The position numbers and the translations under genes were made by a program. From Noviherbaspirillum saxi (lineage in GTDB: Bacteria > Pseudomonadota > Gammaproteobacteria > Burkholderiales > Burkholderiaceae_D): 64,000 bases of DNA. The notes under the pieces were generated by a model. That model made no database searches, was not told where the DNA came from, and saw nothing but the letters and a program-made list of their open reading frames with translations. Location of the stretch: the NCBI RefSeq assembly GCF_003591035.1, contig NZ_QYUO01000002.1, positions 62,001-126,000 of the forward strand, written 5' to 3'. Of this stretch, positions 56,042-64,000 are shown piece after piece (position 1 is the first letter of the stretch; each line of letters starts with the position of its first letter).

Positions 56042-56106
56042 TCTAACTCGCCGGTCAACGTCAACATGCGCGCAAGCGGCATGTTGGTTACCTAAGTCGT
56101 TAGAAC
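56042..56106 (+). other. attC site of the first cassette
   Basis: TCTAAC (56042-56047) pairs with GTTAGAA (56099-56105). Between them, CAACATGC / GCATGTTG form an inner hairpin around 56062-56086. Length about 65 bp, within the attC range. The recombination point would be between G56099 and T56100. Confidence 0.8.
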
Positions 56107-56125
56107 GTATGGATAGGGAGCACTT

Positions 56126-56785
56126 GTGAATACTGAATTTGAAAGTGTCATTGCGCAGTTGACTCAACCAATCAATGGACAATTGCCGAGGCCATGGATG
56201 ACCGACGTTTCGGATCCGATTTCTGCGAATGTTTTCATCGTGGGTAAGAACCAGCGCAACGGATTTGACTCGTCAAGGCTTAGCCATACTCGCCATCTGG
56301 ATGCATTGTTTAATAGACGTGGTGAAAGCTGCCGTGAGGTATATGATGAAATGACGAATGGAAATCCATCTCCGACCCGATTGAATACTGATCGATTTAG
56401 AGAGCTGCTACGATCTGTAGGCGTATCGCAAGTGTTGGAAACCAATGTAATCTGTTACTCCACGCCGATGAGCGCTCACCTGCAGCATCATGAGCATAGA
56501 GGAGGTGCATTAAGGGGGACTGAAATATTTACCACGCTTCTTCGCTTCGTGAAACCACGCATACTAATTGCCCATGGTTCGGGCACATGCGAAACTCTTG
56601 GCAAGGTGCTGAACAGGACTCTTCCTCCTATTCCTACAGCTTTAACTACCCCGTCGCCCGTGGACGTCGGAGAAATGACTATTTTTACAATTCCTAGCTT
56701 GGCTCCTCCTAAATGGAATGCATGGAAAAGCTGGGCAGATGAATATCTCAAAAATATTTCAAAGGCGGTCGCAAATGCGCTCTAA
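56126..56785 (+). CDS. Cassette-encoded protein, possible uracil-DNA-glycosylase-like fold
   Basis: 219 residues, soluble. VFIVGKNQRNGFDSSRL near residue 36 and ILETNVICYST then RFVKPRILIAHGSGTCETLG resemble the alternating strands of uracil-DNA-glycosylase-like proteins, but no catalytic motif is certain, so this is only a suggestion. It starts with GTG after GGGAG; the stop codon lies inside the next attC box TCTAAC. Codon use is more AT-rich than in the neighbouring chromosomal genes. Confidence 0.7.
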   Translation: MNTEFESVIAQLTQPINGQLPRPWMTDVSDPISANVFIVGKNQRNGFDSSRLSHTRHLDALFNRRGESCREVYDEMTNGNPSPTRLNTDRFRELLRSVGVSQVLETNVICYSTPMSAHLQHHEHRGGALRGTEIFTTLLRFVKPRILIAHGSGTCETLGKVLNRTLPPIPTALTTPSPVDVGEMTIFTIPSLAPPKWNAWKSWADEYLKNISKAVANAL

Positions 56786-56866
56786 CTCTTTGCTGAACCA
56801 GGACACTGAGCAAAATCTTGCCGCTTTGCGGCACATGGCGCCTGCCTGTTAGCGCGGCGTTAGAGC
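56781..56866 (+). other. attC site of the second cassette
   Basis: TCTAAC (56781-56786) pairs with CGTTAGAGC (56858-56866); inner hairpin TGCCGC / GCGGCA (about 56819-56833). Length 86 bp. The recombination point would be between G56859 and T56860, 8 bp before the next start codon. Confidence 0.8.
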
Positions 56867-56867
56867 T

Positions 56868-57140
56868 ATGAAAAGTCTACGAAAGGTCATGGTGGTTTGG
56901 GCAGTATTGACGGTATGTCTGTACATCGTTGTCTTTATTTTTTCTGGTTCATTGCCGCCAGATGAAGTAGTAATGGCCAATTCTGTAGGCTTCCGGGCGG
57001 TGACCTTTGCATTGGTTGTCGGAGTACCTGCGGTCATAGGGCTATTTATGTTTCTGTTCTTTGGATCGATTGTTCAAAGTCTGTTCCGCTCTAACACGGC
57101 GGTCAACACTAAGTCGCCTAAGGCGACTCGGTTGCCTTAG
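56868..57140 (+). CDS. Cassette-encoded small membrane protein
   Basis: 90 residues with two membrane segments (VVWAVLTVCLYIVVFIFSGSL; AVTFALVVGVPAVIGLFMFLFFGSIV). The start is directly after the attC core. The last 16 codons run through the next attC-like sequence, which suggests the original stop was lost or the attC was rearranged. Function unknown. Confidence 0.65.
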   Translation: MKSLRKVMVVWAVLTVCLYIVVFIFSGSLPPDEVVMANSVGFRAVTFALVVGVPAVIGLFMFLFFGSIVQSLFRSNTAVNTKSPKATRLP

Positions 57141-57145
57141 CGTGA
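57090..57145 (+). other. Degenerate attC of the third cassette
   Basis: TCTAACACGGCGGTCAAC at 57090 has a normal left box and an inner hairpin AGTCGCCT / AGGCGACT (57111-57127), but the expected GTTAGA at the right is replaced by TTAGCGTGAACCC. The site is probably no longer usable. The palindromic repeat begins about 50 bp further on. Confidence 0.55.
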
Positions 57146-57193
57146 ACCCATCGATGAACGTCAATTCGGTTCAGACCGGACGCTTACAACTTA

Positions 57194-57350
57194 TACCAAT
57201 CCTGATCCATAACGTGACAAATGAAATCGATGGATTTTTTCGACTGGCAAGGCGCAGGAGGAGTCAATAGCCATGCTATTGACGACGAGTGCAACGCAGG
57301 CAGGCGGAAAAAGACGCGATGTCATGGCACGTTACGGGTTGGGATTGGCA
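57194..57350. repeat. Nested palindromic repeat, third copy
   Basis: Outer arms TACCAATCCTGATCCATAAC (from 57194) and a right arm ending GGGTTGGGATTGGCA (57350) pair over 23 bp with few mismatches; the similarity continues inward. The core has AAGGCGC, 8 bp, the hairpin TCAATAGC-CAT-GCTATTGA, 7-8 bp, then GCAACGCAG. The layout and spacing are the same as in unit 1 of the copy at 17438-17529. It marks the right end of the integron remnant. Confidence 0.75.
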
Positions 57351-57505
57351 TTACATAGCGCCATGGTAAATACGACTGCGCTAGTGAGCCGTAACCCGCA
57401 CCGCCCTCCTTGGTCAAACCAGTGGAGTTTTTTTGCGTCTGGAAATCTCTGGTCCGTTGTGTGAGTTAGGCATGTCATTGATGATGTTTAACGCCGCATT
57501 GGGCA

Positions 57506-58003
57506 TCATGCCCGCAACGCCTTTTGCCCAACTGACTTCGATGCCCTTGACCGTTGATTCTCCGCGACTGCGGCCTGGATCAAGGCCTTGAACGCCTCAG
57601 CGTCGAGCACCTCTCCCTCCCGGATGTCGATGGCGCGACGCGTGTTCCCCTCCAGGCTGGAGTTGAAGAGCCCCCGAGGGTCCTCCAAGGCGGCACCTCG
57701 GGCGAAGGTCAGCTTGACTACCTGTTTGTAGGTCTCTCCCGTGCAGACGATCCCATCGTGGGACCAGGTGGGTACCCCCAATGGATTGCTGGGCTTGATC
57801 CATTTGCACTCCTCCACAATGTCCGGGTCTGCCTCGTGGATCATGCGGCGAACCTCCGCCACGGTCTCGGCGCGCCAGTCACCCAGAGACCGGATGCGCT
57901 CGTCGATAATACGAGAGACCTCCACGGTCGTGCGCTTCGCTTCCGGACCTGGCTTGGCCTTCGCGCCTGCCTTTGGCTCACTACTCTTTGGTTTTAGTGC
58001 CAT
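57506..58003 (-). CDS. DUF1801 domain protein
   Basis: 165-residue protein. A charged low-complexity N-terminus (MALKPKSSEPKAGAKAKPGPEAKR) precedes a DUF1801-type domain: LGDWRAETVAEVRRMIHEADPDIVEECKWIKPSNPLGVPTWSHDGIVCTGETYKQVVKLTFARGAALEDP. Fold is iron-transport-protein-like in relatives; function unknown. Single minus-strand gene at the edge of the integron region. Confidence 0.8.
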   Translation of the reverse strand: MALKPKSSEPKAGAKAKPGPEAKRTTVEVSRIIDERIRSLGDWRAETVAEVRRMIHEADPDIVEECKWIKPSNPLGVPTWSHDGIVCTGETYKQVVKLTFARGAALEDPRGLFNSSLEGNTRRAIDIREGEVLDAEAFKALIQAAVAENQRSRASKSVGQKALRA

Positions 58004-58068
58004 GGTTCATTCTCCAACTTATTCTGATGTCCAAATAGATTTGTCGAATCTATCAGGTGACATGGGAT

Positions 58069-58443
58069 TCAATCGGGAAGATCGGTCTGGTTTTTTGGGC
58101 GGCGCTTCCGCTTGCCAAATAATAAATGCATGACAAGCACATAAAGGCCGGCTGCGCCGCCGATGAATGCAAAAGCTGTCAGAAACCTGCCGAGTAGCGT
58201 CAGATAATAGGCGCCCGGGTCGGACGCTTTCAATGCATTGTCCGCCGCCTCACGCTGCTGCTGTTTTTCCGCCACCGATATTTCGCGCTTGCGCGCAGCC
58301 GCTTCGCATTGCTGGTCACCCCGGCAGGAAGCGACAGCCCTTTCAATCGCGATGGCAGCTTCCCGCCCGTTGTCCGCCATAGAAGACGCTGCCGGAAGCA
58401 GGCCATAAAAGAAGATGAAAAATAAGCGGACGATGAAGGACAT
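58069..58443 (-). CDS. Hypothetical exported membrane protein
   Basis: 124 residues: signal peptide MSFIVRLFFIFFYGLLPAASSMA, a coiled-coil-like charged region (AAIAIERAVASCRGDQQCEAAARKREISVAEKQQQREAADNALKA) with two Cys, a membrane segment (FLTAFAFIGGAAGLYVLVMHLLF) and a basic tail. Likely an inner-membrane protein with a periplasmic domain. The frame extends upstream to 58905 but without coding character. Unrecognised. Confidence 0.6.
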   Translation of the reverse strand: MSFIVRLFFIFFYGLLPAASSMADNGREAAIAIERAVASCRGDQQCEAAARKREISVAEKQQQREAADNALKASDPGAYYLTLLGRFLTAFAFIGGAAGLYVLVMHLLFGKRKRRPKNQTDLPD

Positions 58444-58995
58444 ACTGGCGTAGATGAAAGACGGCACTGGACTATACCGCCATTCTGGCGATAAGAGCAG
58501 TATTTGCCAATTGGTACCGGGTTCGTGCAAGGCTTGGAGCTCATTCCCACTCGATGCCCTGTCGACTCCAGCCACTTCGACGTGCATGGCGGCGTTGCTT
58601 GCAAGGATACGAGAATTGTCGATTACCCCTACGTTCCCAAGATGCCGAGATGGATGTTCTTCGGAGGTGACATAGCTTGCTACCACCGCCTTGAGGATCC
58701 GCGCCTGAGCGGAATAGTTATCCGGTCTGTCTCTCTCGATTAGCTTCAATTGCTGGCAGCTACCTGCACGGTTACGAATCGTGATCGGGGTCGGCGTCGG
58801 GGTCCGATCTTTGGGGCAGTCGGCTTTGGCGATCGTGCATCTCGGAAAGATCGCACGCAAAAAAGACTTGCATCGACTTTTAAATGCAAATATATTTGCA
58901 TTCATAATGCATACGCAAATTCAAAATGCATTATCTTGGTGCACCGGGAATCACGATATTGGTGCGCTCCGATTACTTCCACCGAAAGGTCAGCC
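58444..58995. promoter_or_regulatory. 552-bp control region of the amino-acid transport operon with palindromic operators
   Basis: ATGCAAATATATTTGCAT at 58884-58901 is a perfect 18-bp palindrome. Next to it ATAATGCAT (58904-58912) and ATGCATTAT (58926-58934) form a second inverted repeat. Both lie within 110 bp of the binding-protein gene start, as expected for operators. The RpiR-type regulator encoded at 62216 is the obvious candidate to bind. The rest of the region holds no supported gene. Confidence 0.5.
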
Positions 58996-59745
58996 ATGAA
59001 GTCACATCGCAGAAAGTTTTTGGCCGCCGCACTGTCCGCCGTTTCTTTCTTCAGCATTGCCGCGCAGGCGGAAACCTTGACCGTTGCCTGCGACACTGCT
59101 TTTGTTCCTTTTGAATTCAAGCAAGGCGACAAGTATGTCGGCTTCGACATCGACATGTGGGATGCCATCGCCAAGGAACTGGGCGTCACCTACAAGCTGC
59201 AGCCGATGGACTTCAACGGCATTCTTCCCGCGCTGCAAACCAAGAACGTCGACGTTGCCTTGGCCGGCATCACGATCAAGGATGAGCGCAAGAAGGTCAT
59301 CGATTTTTCTGACGGGTATTACGACAGCGGCTTCATGCTGATGGTGGCCGCCAACAGTCCGATCAAGGGCGGCGAAGACCTCAAGGGCAAGAGCCTCGCA
59401 ATCAAGACCGGCACCTCGGCCGCCGATTATGCCAAGGCCAATTTCGCCGGCACTGAACTGCGCCAGTTCCCCAATATCGACAATGCCTATCTCGAACTGG
59501 CCACCGGCCGCGTAGATGCCGCCATGCATGACACGCCGAACGTGCTGTATTACGCCGCCACCGCAGGCAAGGGCCGGGTCAAGGTCGTCGGTACGCAGAT
59601 GATGGCGCATCAGTACGGCATTGGCTTCCCCAAGGGCAGTCCGCTCGTCCCCAAGGTCAATGCGGTACTGGCCAAAATGAAAGTCGATGGCCGCTACAGC
59701 AGCATCTACAAGAAGTGGTTCGGCGTCGAACCGCCGAAACCTTGA
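58996..59745 (+). CDS. Polar amino acid ABC transporter substrate-binding protein (GlnH-like)
   Basis: 249-residue periplasmic binding protein: signal peptide [25 protein letters not shown], then a type II fold ([64 protein letters not shown]). Closest in style to glutamine-binding proteins; the ligand may be another amino acid or an N-acyl derivative. The start MKSHRRK at 58996 gives a good signal peptide. First gene of the operon. Confidence 0.9.
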   Translation: MKSHRRKFLAAALSAVSFFSIAAQAETLTVACDTAFVPFEFKQGDKYVGFDIDMWDAIAKELGVTYKLQPMDFNGILPALQTKNVDVALAGITIKDERKKVIDFSDGYYDSGFMLMVAANSPIKGGEDLKGKSLAIKTGTSAADYAKANFAGTELRQFPNIDNAYLELATGRVDAAMHDTPNVLYYAATAGKGRVKVVGTQMMAHQYGIGFPKGSPLVPKVNAVLAKMKVDGRYSSIYKKWFGVEPPKP

Positions 59746-59774
59746 TGATTCATTGAACCCACAAGAGACCCACC

Positions 59775-60431
59775 ATGGATTTTGACTGGTTAGTAATTGT
59801 TGACGCCTTGCCGGCGTTGCTGCAGGGAGCCAAGCTGACGGTGCTGATCACCGTTGCCGGCCTGGTCGGCGGCAGCCTGGTGGGCCTCTTATTCGGCCTC
59901 ATGCGCGCCTATGGCAATCGCCTGTTCAGTTCGATCGGCTTTGCCTATGTCGAACTGGTACGCGGCACGCCCATCGTCGTGCAAGTAATGTTCATCTATT
60001 TCGCCCTGCCGATGCTGGCGCATATCCGTGTCGATCCGATGACGGCAGCGGTTACGGCCATCATCGTCAATTCCGGCGCCTACATCGCCGAGATCGTGCG
60101 CGGCGCTTTCCTGTCAGTGCCCAAGGGCTTGCGCGAAGCTGGTCTTGCCCTCGGCGTCCCGGTATGGCGCGTGCTGGCCTTCGTGATCGGCCCGGTCGCC
60201 TTCCGCCGCATGACACCGCCGCTGGGCAATCAATTTATCGTCAGCCTGAAAGACACTTCGCTCTTCATCGTCATCGGCGTCGGCGAACTGACCCGCCAGG
60301 GACAGGAAATCATGGCGGCGAACTTCCGCGCCGTGGAAATCTGGTCCGCCGTGGCCATCATTTACCTGTGCCTGATCGGCGCGCTGACCCTAGCGCTGCG
60401 GATGGTCGAAAAACGAATGCGCATACTATGA
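59775..60431 (+). CDS. Amino acid ABC transporter permease (GlnP-like)
   Basis: 218-residue permease with about five membrane segments. The His/Glu/Gln-type motif [35 protein letters not shown] and the EAA loop [36 protein letters not shown] are clear. Its last codon overlaps the ATPase start (ATGA). Confidence 0.93.
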   Translation: MDFDWLVIVDALPALLQGAKLTVLITVAGLVGGSLVGLLFGLMRAYGNRLFSSIGFAYVELVRGTPIVVQVMFIYFALPMLAHIRVDPMTAAVTAIIVNSGAYIAEIVRGAFLSVPKGLREAGLALGVPVWRVLAFVIGPVAFRRMTPPLGNQFIVSLKDTSLFIVIGVGELTRQGQEIMAANFRAVEIWSAVAIIYLCLIGALTLALRMVEKRMRIL

Positions 60432-61156
60432 ACATGGTTGATTTCCAACAGGTCAGCAAACGCTTTGGTCAAACCGTGGTGCTCGACAAGGTCGATCTCG
60501 CGATCAAGCAGGGCGAGGTGGTGGTGCTTATCGGGCCTTCAGGGTCGGGCAAGTCCACGCTGCTGCGCTGTATCAATGCGCTTGAAACCATTGACGGCGG
60601 TGACTTGCGCGTGGATGGCCTGAGCGTACGCGGCGGAAAATCCACGGTGCGGGAAATCCGCCAGGAAGCCGGCATGGTGTTCCAGCAATTCAATCTCTTT
60701 CCGCAAATGACGGCGTTGGAAAACGTGGCCTTCGGACCCCGGCAAGTGCGCGGAACACCGAATGCCGAGGCTTTAAAACAGGCGACGGAACTTTTGCGCA
60801 AGGTCGGCCTTGCCGAGCGCAAGAACCATTATCCAAGCGAGCTCTCAGGCGGACAGCAGCAACGCGTTGCGATCGCCCGGGCACTAGCGGTCAAGCCCAA
60901 GCTGATGCTCTTTGACGAACCGACCTCTGCCCTCGACCCGGAACTGCGCCAGGAAGTATTGCGCGTGATGCAGTCGTTGGCAGAGGAAGGCATGACCATG
61001 ATCGTCGTCACCCATGAGATCGCCTTTGCCCGCAAGGTCGGTACGCGCCTGATCTTCATGGAGCACGGCCACATTGCCGTCGATGGTCCGCCCGCCGAAC
61101 TGATCGATAACCCGAAGAATCCGCGCTTGCGGGAGTTTCTCCAACACGTTGAGTAA
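60428..61156 (+). CDS. Amino acid ABC transporter ATP-binding protein (GlnQ-like)
   Basis: 242-residue ATPase. Walker [10 protein letters not shown], signature [15 protein letters not shown], Walker [16 protein letters not shown] and the switch His in [11 protein letters not shown] are intact. Start ATG 60428 overlaps the permease stop. A full-length GlnQ-type protein that completes the importer. Confidence 0.95.
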   Translation: MNMVDFQQVSKRFGQTVVLDKVDLAIKQGEVVVLIGPSGSGKSTLLRCINALETIDGGDLRVDGLSVRGGKSTVREIRQEAGMVFQQFNLFPQMTALENVAFGPRQVRGTPNAEALKQATELLRKVGLAERKNHYPSELSGGQQQRVAIARALAVKPKLMLFDEPTSALDPELRQEVLRVMQSLAEEGMTMIVVTHEIAFARKVGTRLIFMEHGHIAVDGPPAELIDNPKNPRLREFLQHVE

Positions 61157-61160
61157 TCAC

Positions 61161-62192
61161 ATGCTGTCCCATTTGAAGATACAAGGATCCCCGTTCGATG
61201 TAGGCGCCGCCCTCGGACGCTTCGGCGCCCCGGCGATGCATGCCTACATGAAGAATACCGAGGCATGGGCAACCGTCATGCAATGGCGCGGCAGCGAAGC
61301 TGTGCGCGAGATGGGCCGGCTGGTACAGCAGCGACATCCGCAGTACTGGCAGGAATTGCAAGGCATGGCAGCCGGCCTGGAAATTCCCTTCGATGAAGTG
61401 CTGCTATGGAACTGCCGTGGCGATGTTTGGGCGATGGCACCCGATGGCTGTACCACGGTGCAGGTGCCTGGCACGGACCATCCTGCCTTCGCCCACAATG
61501 AAGACGGCGATCCCGGCTTCAGCGGCCAATGCGCCATTGCGGAAATCACGGTGGAAGGCCGCCGCCGCTTTGCATCCTTCGTCTATCCCGGATCGCTGCC
61601 CGGTCATACCTTTGCCGTTAGCGATGCCGGCCTGGCAATGACAGTCAACAACCTGCGCACCCTGCACACCGACTTCGGCTTGCCACGCATGGTGGTGGCC
61701 CGCGCGATCCTCGATCTTGCCGACGTCGCGTCGGCGTTAGGCTATCTGCAAAGCTGCCCGAGATCCGGCGGCTTCCACCTCACCCTGGGTCAGGCGGGAA
61801 ATCCGGATCTGGTTAGCGTCGAATTCAATGCCGCCCTGTGTTCAGTGGTAAAGCTCAACAAGCCGGCCCTCCACGCCAACCATATGATCCATGCGGCAAT
61901 GGCGAACCAGCCCCAGATCGTCACCGGCTCCTCCGGCTACCGGCAGATACGCGGCGATGAGTTGCTGCAACAGTCGGCGGCGCAGGGCACGGCACTTGAT
62001 CCCCTGTCCATCCTGTTCGACCAGGGCAATGCGAAGTTTCCGATCTTTCGTGACGCCCCGGACGACAGCGATCAGGAAAACACCATGGCAACCGCGAGCA
62101 TCCGTATCCATGCCGATAGCGTCGAGTGGGAGGTTTATACTCGGAAGTCCCGAGTTCCCCTGTTCCACATGATCAATGGCGCCCAACGCTGA
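61161..62192 (+). CDS. C45-family peptidase / acyltransferase-like protein
   Basis: 343-residue Ntn-hydrolase related to acyl-CoA:6-aminopenicillanic acid acyltransferase. The new N-terminal nucleophile would be Cys in APDGCTTVQV, after self-cleavage before it; HNEDGDPGF and MTVNNLRT are family segments. Members hydrolyse or make amide bonds of N-acyl amino acids or peptides. The gene lies directly after the ABC ATPase and before the RpiR gene, so it likely acts on the imported compound. TTG 61149 is an alternative start. Confidence 0.85.
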   Translation: MLSHLKIQGSPFDVGAALGRFGAPAMHAYMKNTEAWATVMQWRGSEAVREMGRLVQQRHPQYWQELQGMAAGLEIPFDEVLLWNCRGDVWAMAPDGCTTVQVPGTDHPAFAHNEDGDPGFSGQCAIAEITVEGRRRFASFVYPGSLPGHTFAVSDAGLAMTVNNLRTLHTDFGLPRMVVARAILDLADVASALGYLQSCPRSGGFHLTLGQAGNPDLVSVEFNAALCSVVKLNKPALHANHMIHAAMANQPQIVTGSSGYRQIRGDELLQQSAAQGTALDPLSILFDQGNAKFPIFRDAPDDSDQENTMATASIRIHADSVEWEVYTRKSRVPLFHMINGAQR

Positions 62193-62215
62193 TCCAACGA
62201 CGAAAGGTTTTCAAC

Positions 62216-63136
62216 ATGGCCAAGACCGGCAGCCCCGTGCCCCGAACGATAGAGCAATTACGCGAACTGGTGATTGCCATCGGACGCGGCGATGCCGCCG
62301 TATCCCTGGGCGGCAAGGCGCATGCCGTCCTGGCCAAACTGGTGGACCGACCTAACGACGTGGCGGTGCGGACCATTACCGAATTGTCCGATAGCTTTGG
62401 CGTCAATCCCTCCACCCTCACCCGCTTGACGACTAGGCTGGGCTATGCGGGCTTTGCCGATTTCCAGAGCGTGTTCCGCAACAATGTGACGGAATCGTCG
62501 CGCAAGTTCTACACGCAGCAGGCGCATCGCCTGATCGACGATGCTGCAAAGTCGGAACCGACCACGGAAATCGGCGTGGTCATGAAACTGGCACAGGAAT
62601 CGATCAGGAATATCGACGGCTTCCTGTCGCAACTCAACACCAAGGACCTGACCGGCGCTGCACGATTACTGGCGCGCGCCAGGCGTGTGCGCGCCTATGG
62701 ACTAAGGCAGATCCATTCCCTGTCGAGTTACCTCACCTATGGATTGGGGATGATGCGGGCCGATGTCTCCCTGCTTGACGGCCCGGGGCTCGGCGTGGCG
62801 GAAGGGTTGGCCCAGATGGAAAAAGGCGATGTGTTGGTGGTATCCAGCGTGGCGCCCTATACCCGTATGGTGGTGGATGTCGCGCGCGCCGCCGAGCAAG
62901 CCGGGATTGCAGTCATTGCATTGACCGACACGCGGGCTTCACCGCTGGTGCCGCCGGCGCGCCACGCGTTCTTCATTCCCCATGAAAGCAGTTTCATCAG
63001 CAACAGCATGGGCGCCTATGTGGTGTTCTGCGAAGGCTTGCTCAACCTGGTGGCGCGCGAGCTGGGCGACCATGCACTGCAGGCGCTTGAGCGGCGCGAA
63101 GGCTTCATCAACGAACTCAACATCGAGACCGACTGA
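62216..63136 (+). CDS. RpiR-family transcriptional regulator
   Basis: 306 residues: N-terminal RpiR helix-turn-helix (about 55-105: VRTITELSDSFGVNPSTLTRLTTRLGYAGFADFQ) and a C-terminal SIS domain (about 150-285: ARRVRAYGLRQIHSLSSYLTYGL; VLVVSSVAPYTRMVVDVARAAEQAGIAVIALTD). Its normal ligands are sugar phosphates, but members also control amino-acid derivative operons. Likely regulator of its own operon through the palindromes near 58884. Confidence 0.87.
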   Translation: MAKTGSPVPRTIEQLRELVIAIGRGDAAVSLGGKAHAVLAKLVDRPNDVAVRTITELSDSFGVNPSTLTRLTTRLGYAGFADFQSVFRNNVTESSRKFYTQQAHRLIDDAAKSEPTTEIGVVMKLAQESIRNIDGFLSQLNTKDLTGAARLLARARRVRAYGLRQIHSLSSYLTYGLGMMRADVSLLDGPGLGVAEGLAQMEKGDVLVVSSVAPYTRMVVDVARAAEQAGIAVIALTDTRASPLVPPARHAFFIPHESSFISNSMGAYVVFCEGLLNLVARELGDHALQALERREGFINELNIETD

Positions 63137-63196
63137 GCTGCATTGCCGGCAGTCTCGATCACAACATCCGAACGTCACTTCTACTCCGAAACGATC

Positions 63197-64000
63197 ATGA
63201 CTCATATCATCCATCGCAATCTTCGTACGACGCCGCCCGTGGCAGCGGGCGCCAAAGGGATTCACATCTTCGACAGTGCCGGCAAGGCCTACCTCGACGC
63301 CTGCGGCGGCGCGGCCGTATCCTGCCTCGGACATGCCCATCCCAATGTCGTTGCTGCAATGCATGCCCAGATCGACAAGCTTGCCTATGCCCATACCGGT
63401 TTCTTTACCTCCGAAGTCTCGGAGCAGCTGGCCGATCATCTGGTCGCGCATGCGCCCAAGGGCTTGGACAATGTCTACTTTGTCTCCGGCGGCTCGGAAG
63501 CGATGGAAGCGGCGCTCAAGCTGGCGCGGCAGTATTTCGTCGAAATCGGCCAGCCCGAACGGACTGTATTCATTGCTCGGCGCCAGAGCTACCACGGCAA
63601 TACGCTGGGTGCACTGGCCGTTGGCGGCAATGAATGGCGACGCAAGCAGTTTGCCCCTCTGCTGGTCGATGTGGCTCGGGTGTCGCCGTGCTATGAATAC
63701 CGCGACCGGCGCGACGACGAGACGCCGGAGCAATACACCAGGCGTTTGCTGAAAGAGTTGGAAGACAAAATCCTGGAAGTCGGACCTGAGCGAGTGATCG
63801 GTTTTTGTGCGGAGACCGTGGTCGGTGCCACCGCCGGTGCGGTACCGCCGACGCAGGGCTATTTCAAGGGCGTGCGCGAGCTGTGCAACCGCTATGGCAT
63901 CCTGTACATCGCCGATGAAGTGATGTGCGGTATGGGTCGCACCGGCACACTCTACGCCGTCGAGCAGGATGGCGTAGTGCCCGACATTCTGGCCATTGCC
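63197..64000 (+). CDS. Class III aminotransferase, truncated by window end
   Basis: The first 268 residues are seen with no stop. It is a PLP-dependent class III (acetylornithine/4-aminobutyrate-type) enzyme: AYLDACGGAAVSCLGHAHPNVVAAM, VSGGSEAMEAALKLARQYF (phosphate-binding), and the FCAETVVGATAGAVPP segment followed by LYIADEVMCGMGRTGTLYA, where the Asp binds the PLP ring. The catalytic Lys lies beyond the window. Starts at 63197, 60 bp after the RpiR gene, so it belongs to the same operon and probably degrades the imported amino compound. Confidence 0.9.
   Translation, partial: MTHIIHRNLRTTPPVAAGAKGIHIFDSAGKAYLDACGGAAVSCLGHAHPNVVAAMHAQIDKLAYAHTGFFTSEVSEQLADHLVAHAPKGLDNVYFVSGGSEAMEAALKLARQYFVEIGQPERTVFIARRQSYHGNTLGALAVGGNEWRRKQFAPLLVDVARVSPCYEYRDRRDDETPEQYTRRLLKELEDKILEVGPERVIGFCAETVVGATAGAVPPTQGYFKGVRELCNRYGILYIADEVMCGMGRTGTLYAVEQDGVVPDILAIA

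Overview
The window looks like a chromosomal segment of a betaproteobacterium, most likely Burkholderiales and probably Oxalobacteraceae. This rests on the urt-ure gene order, the polyhydroxyalkanoate-system protein, the DUF6726-type lipoprotein, the RpoD layout and a moderately high GC content. It is an inference from gene content and protein style, since no database search was possible. No tRNA, rRNA or CRISPR array was seen.

Layout. 1-1584: 3' part of a group II intron with its reverse transcriptase/maturase, sitting just past the end of an iron-type ABC permease gene. 1607-4458: divergent ferric-iron ABC permease and ATPase genes with a Fur-box-like palindrome between them. 4479-15453: one long nitrogen block, a sigma-54-type promoter followed by urtABCDE (urea ABC importer) and ureDABCEFG (urease and its nickel chaperones). 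15908-27881: mostly housekeeping and conserved genes (CinA-like, EI24, sterol-desaturase-like, polysaccharide deacetylase, beta-propeller, FKBP, acyl-CoA-binding protein, PHA-system protein, hydroxyacid dehydrogenase, Na+/H+ antiporter, ferredoxin, HAD hydrolase). 28180-35532: GNAT protein, malic enzyme, FRG-domain protein and the primary sigma factor RpoD. 35673-39112: an ECF sigma factor overlapping a cupin (ChrR-like) gene, divergent from a DUF4331 protein and a small lipoprotein. 39215-47641: a broken hydrolase, a glycosidase, a two-gene membrane/SDR unit, a YsnF/AvaK stress protein, a thioredoxin and several hypotheticals. 47733-48840: an IS701-like insertion sequence. 48919-54187: a LexA-box-controlled PIN-like gene, a LysR regulator, an 8-oxoguanine-deaminase-like amidohydrolase and a chemoreceptor. 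54325-57145: remains of a chromosomal integron: a decayed integron integrase, an IS110 scrap and three gene cassettes with attC sites. 58069-64000: an amino-acid ABC importer, a C45 peptidase/acyltransferase, an RpiR regulator and a truncated class III aminotransferase in one apparent operon.

Two things stand out as structure beyond ordinary genes. The first is a family of small nested palindromic repeats at 17403-17685, 43497-43671 and 57194-57350. They share a core (AAGGCGC, a variable hairpin, then CAACGC) but carry different outer inverted repeats; the first is a composite of two complete units inside a perfect 28-bp inverted repeat. The second is the integron remnant, whose cassettes encode short membrane proteins and an unrecognised soluble protein.

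Several genes are broken: the integrase, the IS110 fragment, an alpha/beta hydrolase with an internal deletion, and a conserved small gene interrupted by an amber codon. One gene too short for usual ORF cut-offs (57 codons, 47468-47641) was recovered by eye. Starts were chosen from ribosome-binding sites, signal peptides and gene overlaps, and differ from the longest open frame in many cases.
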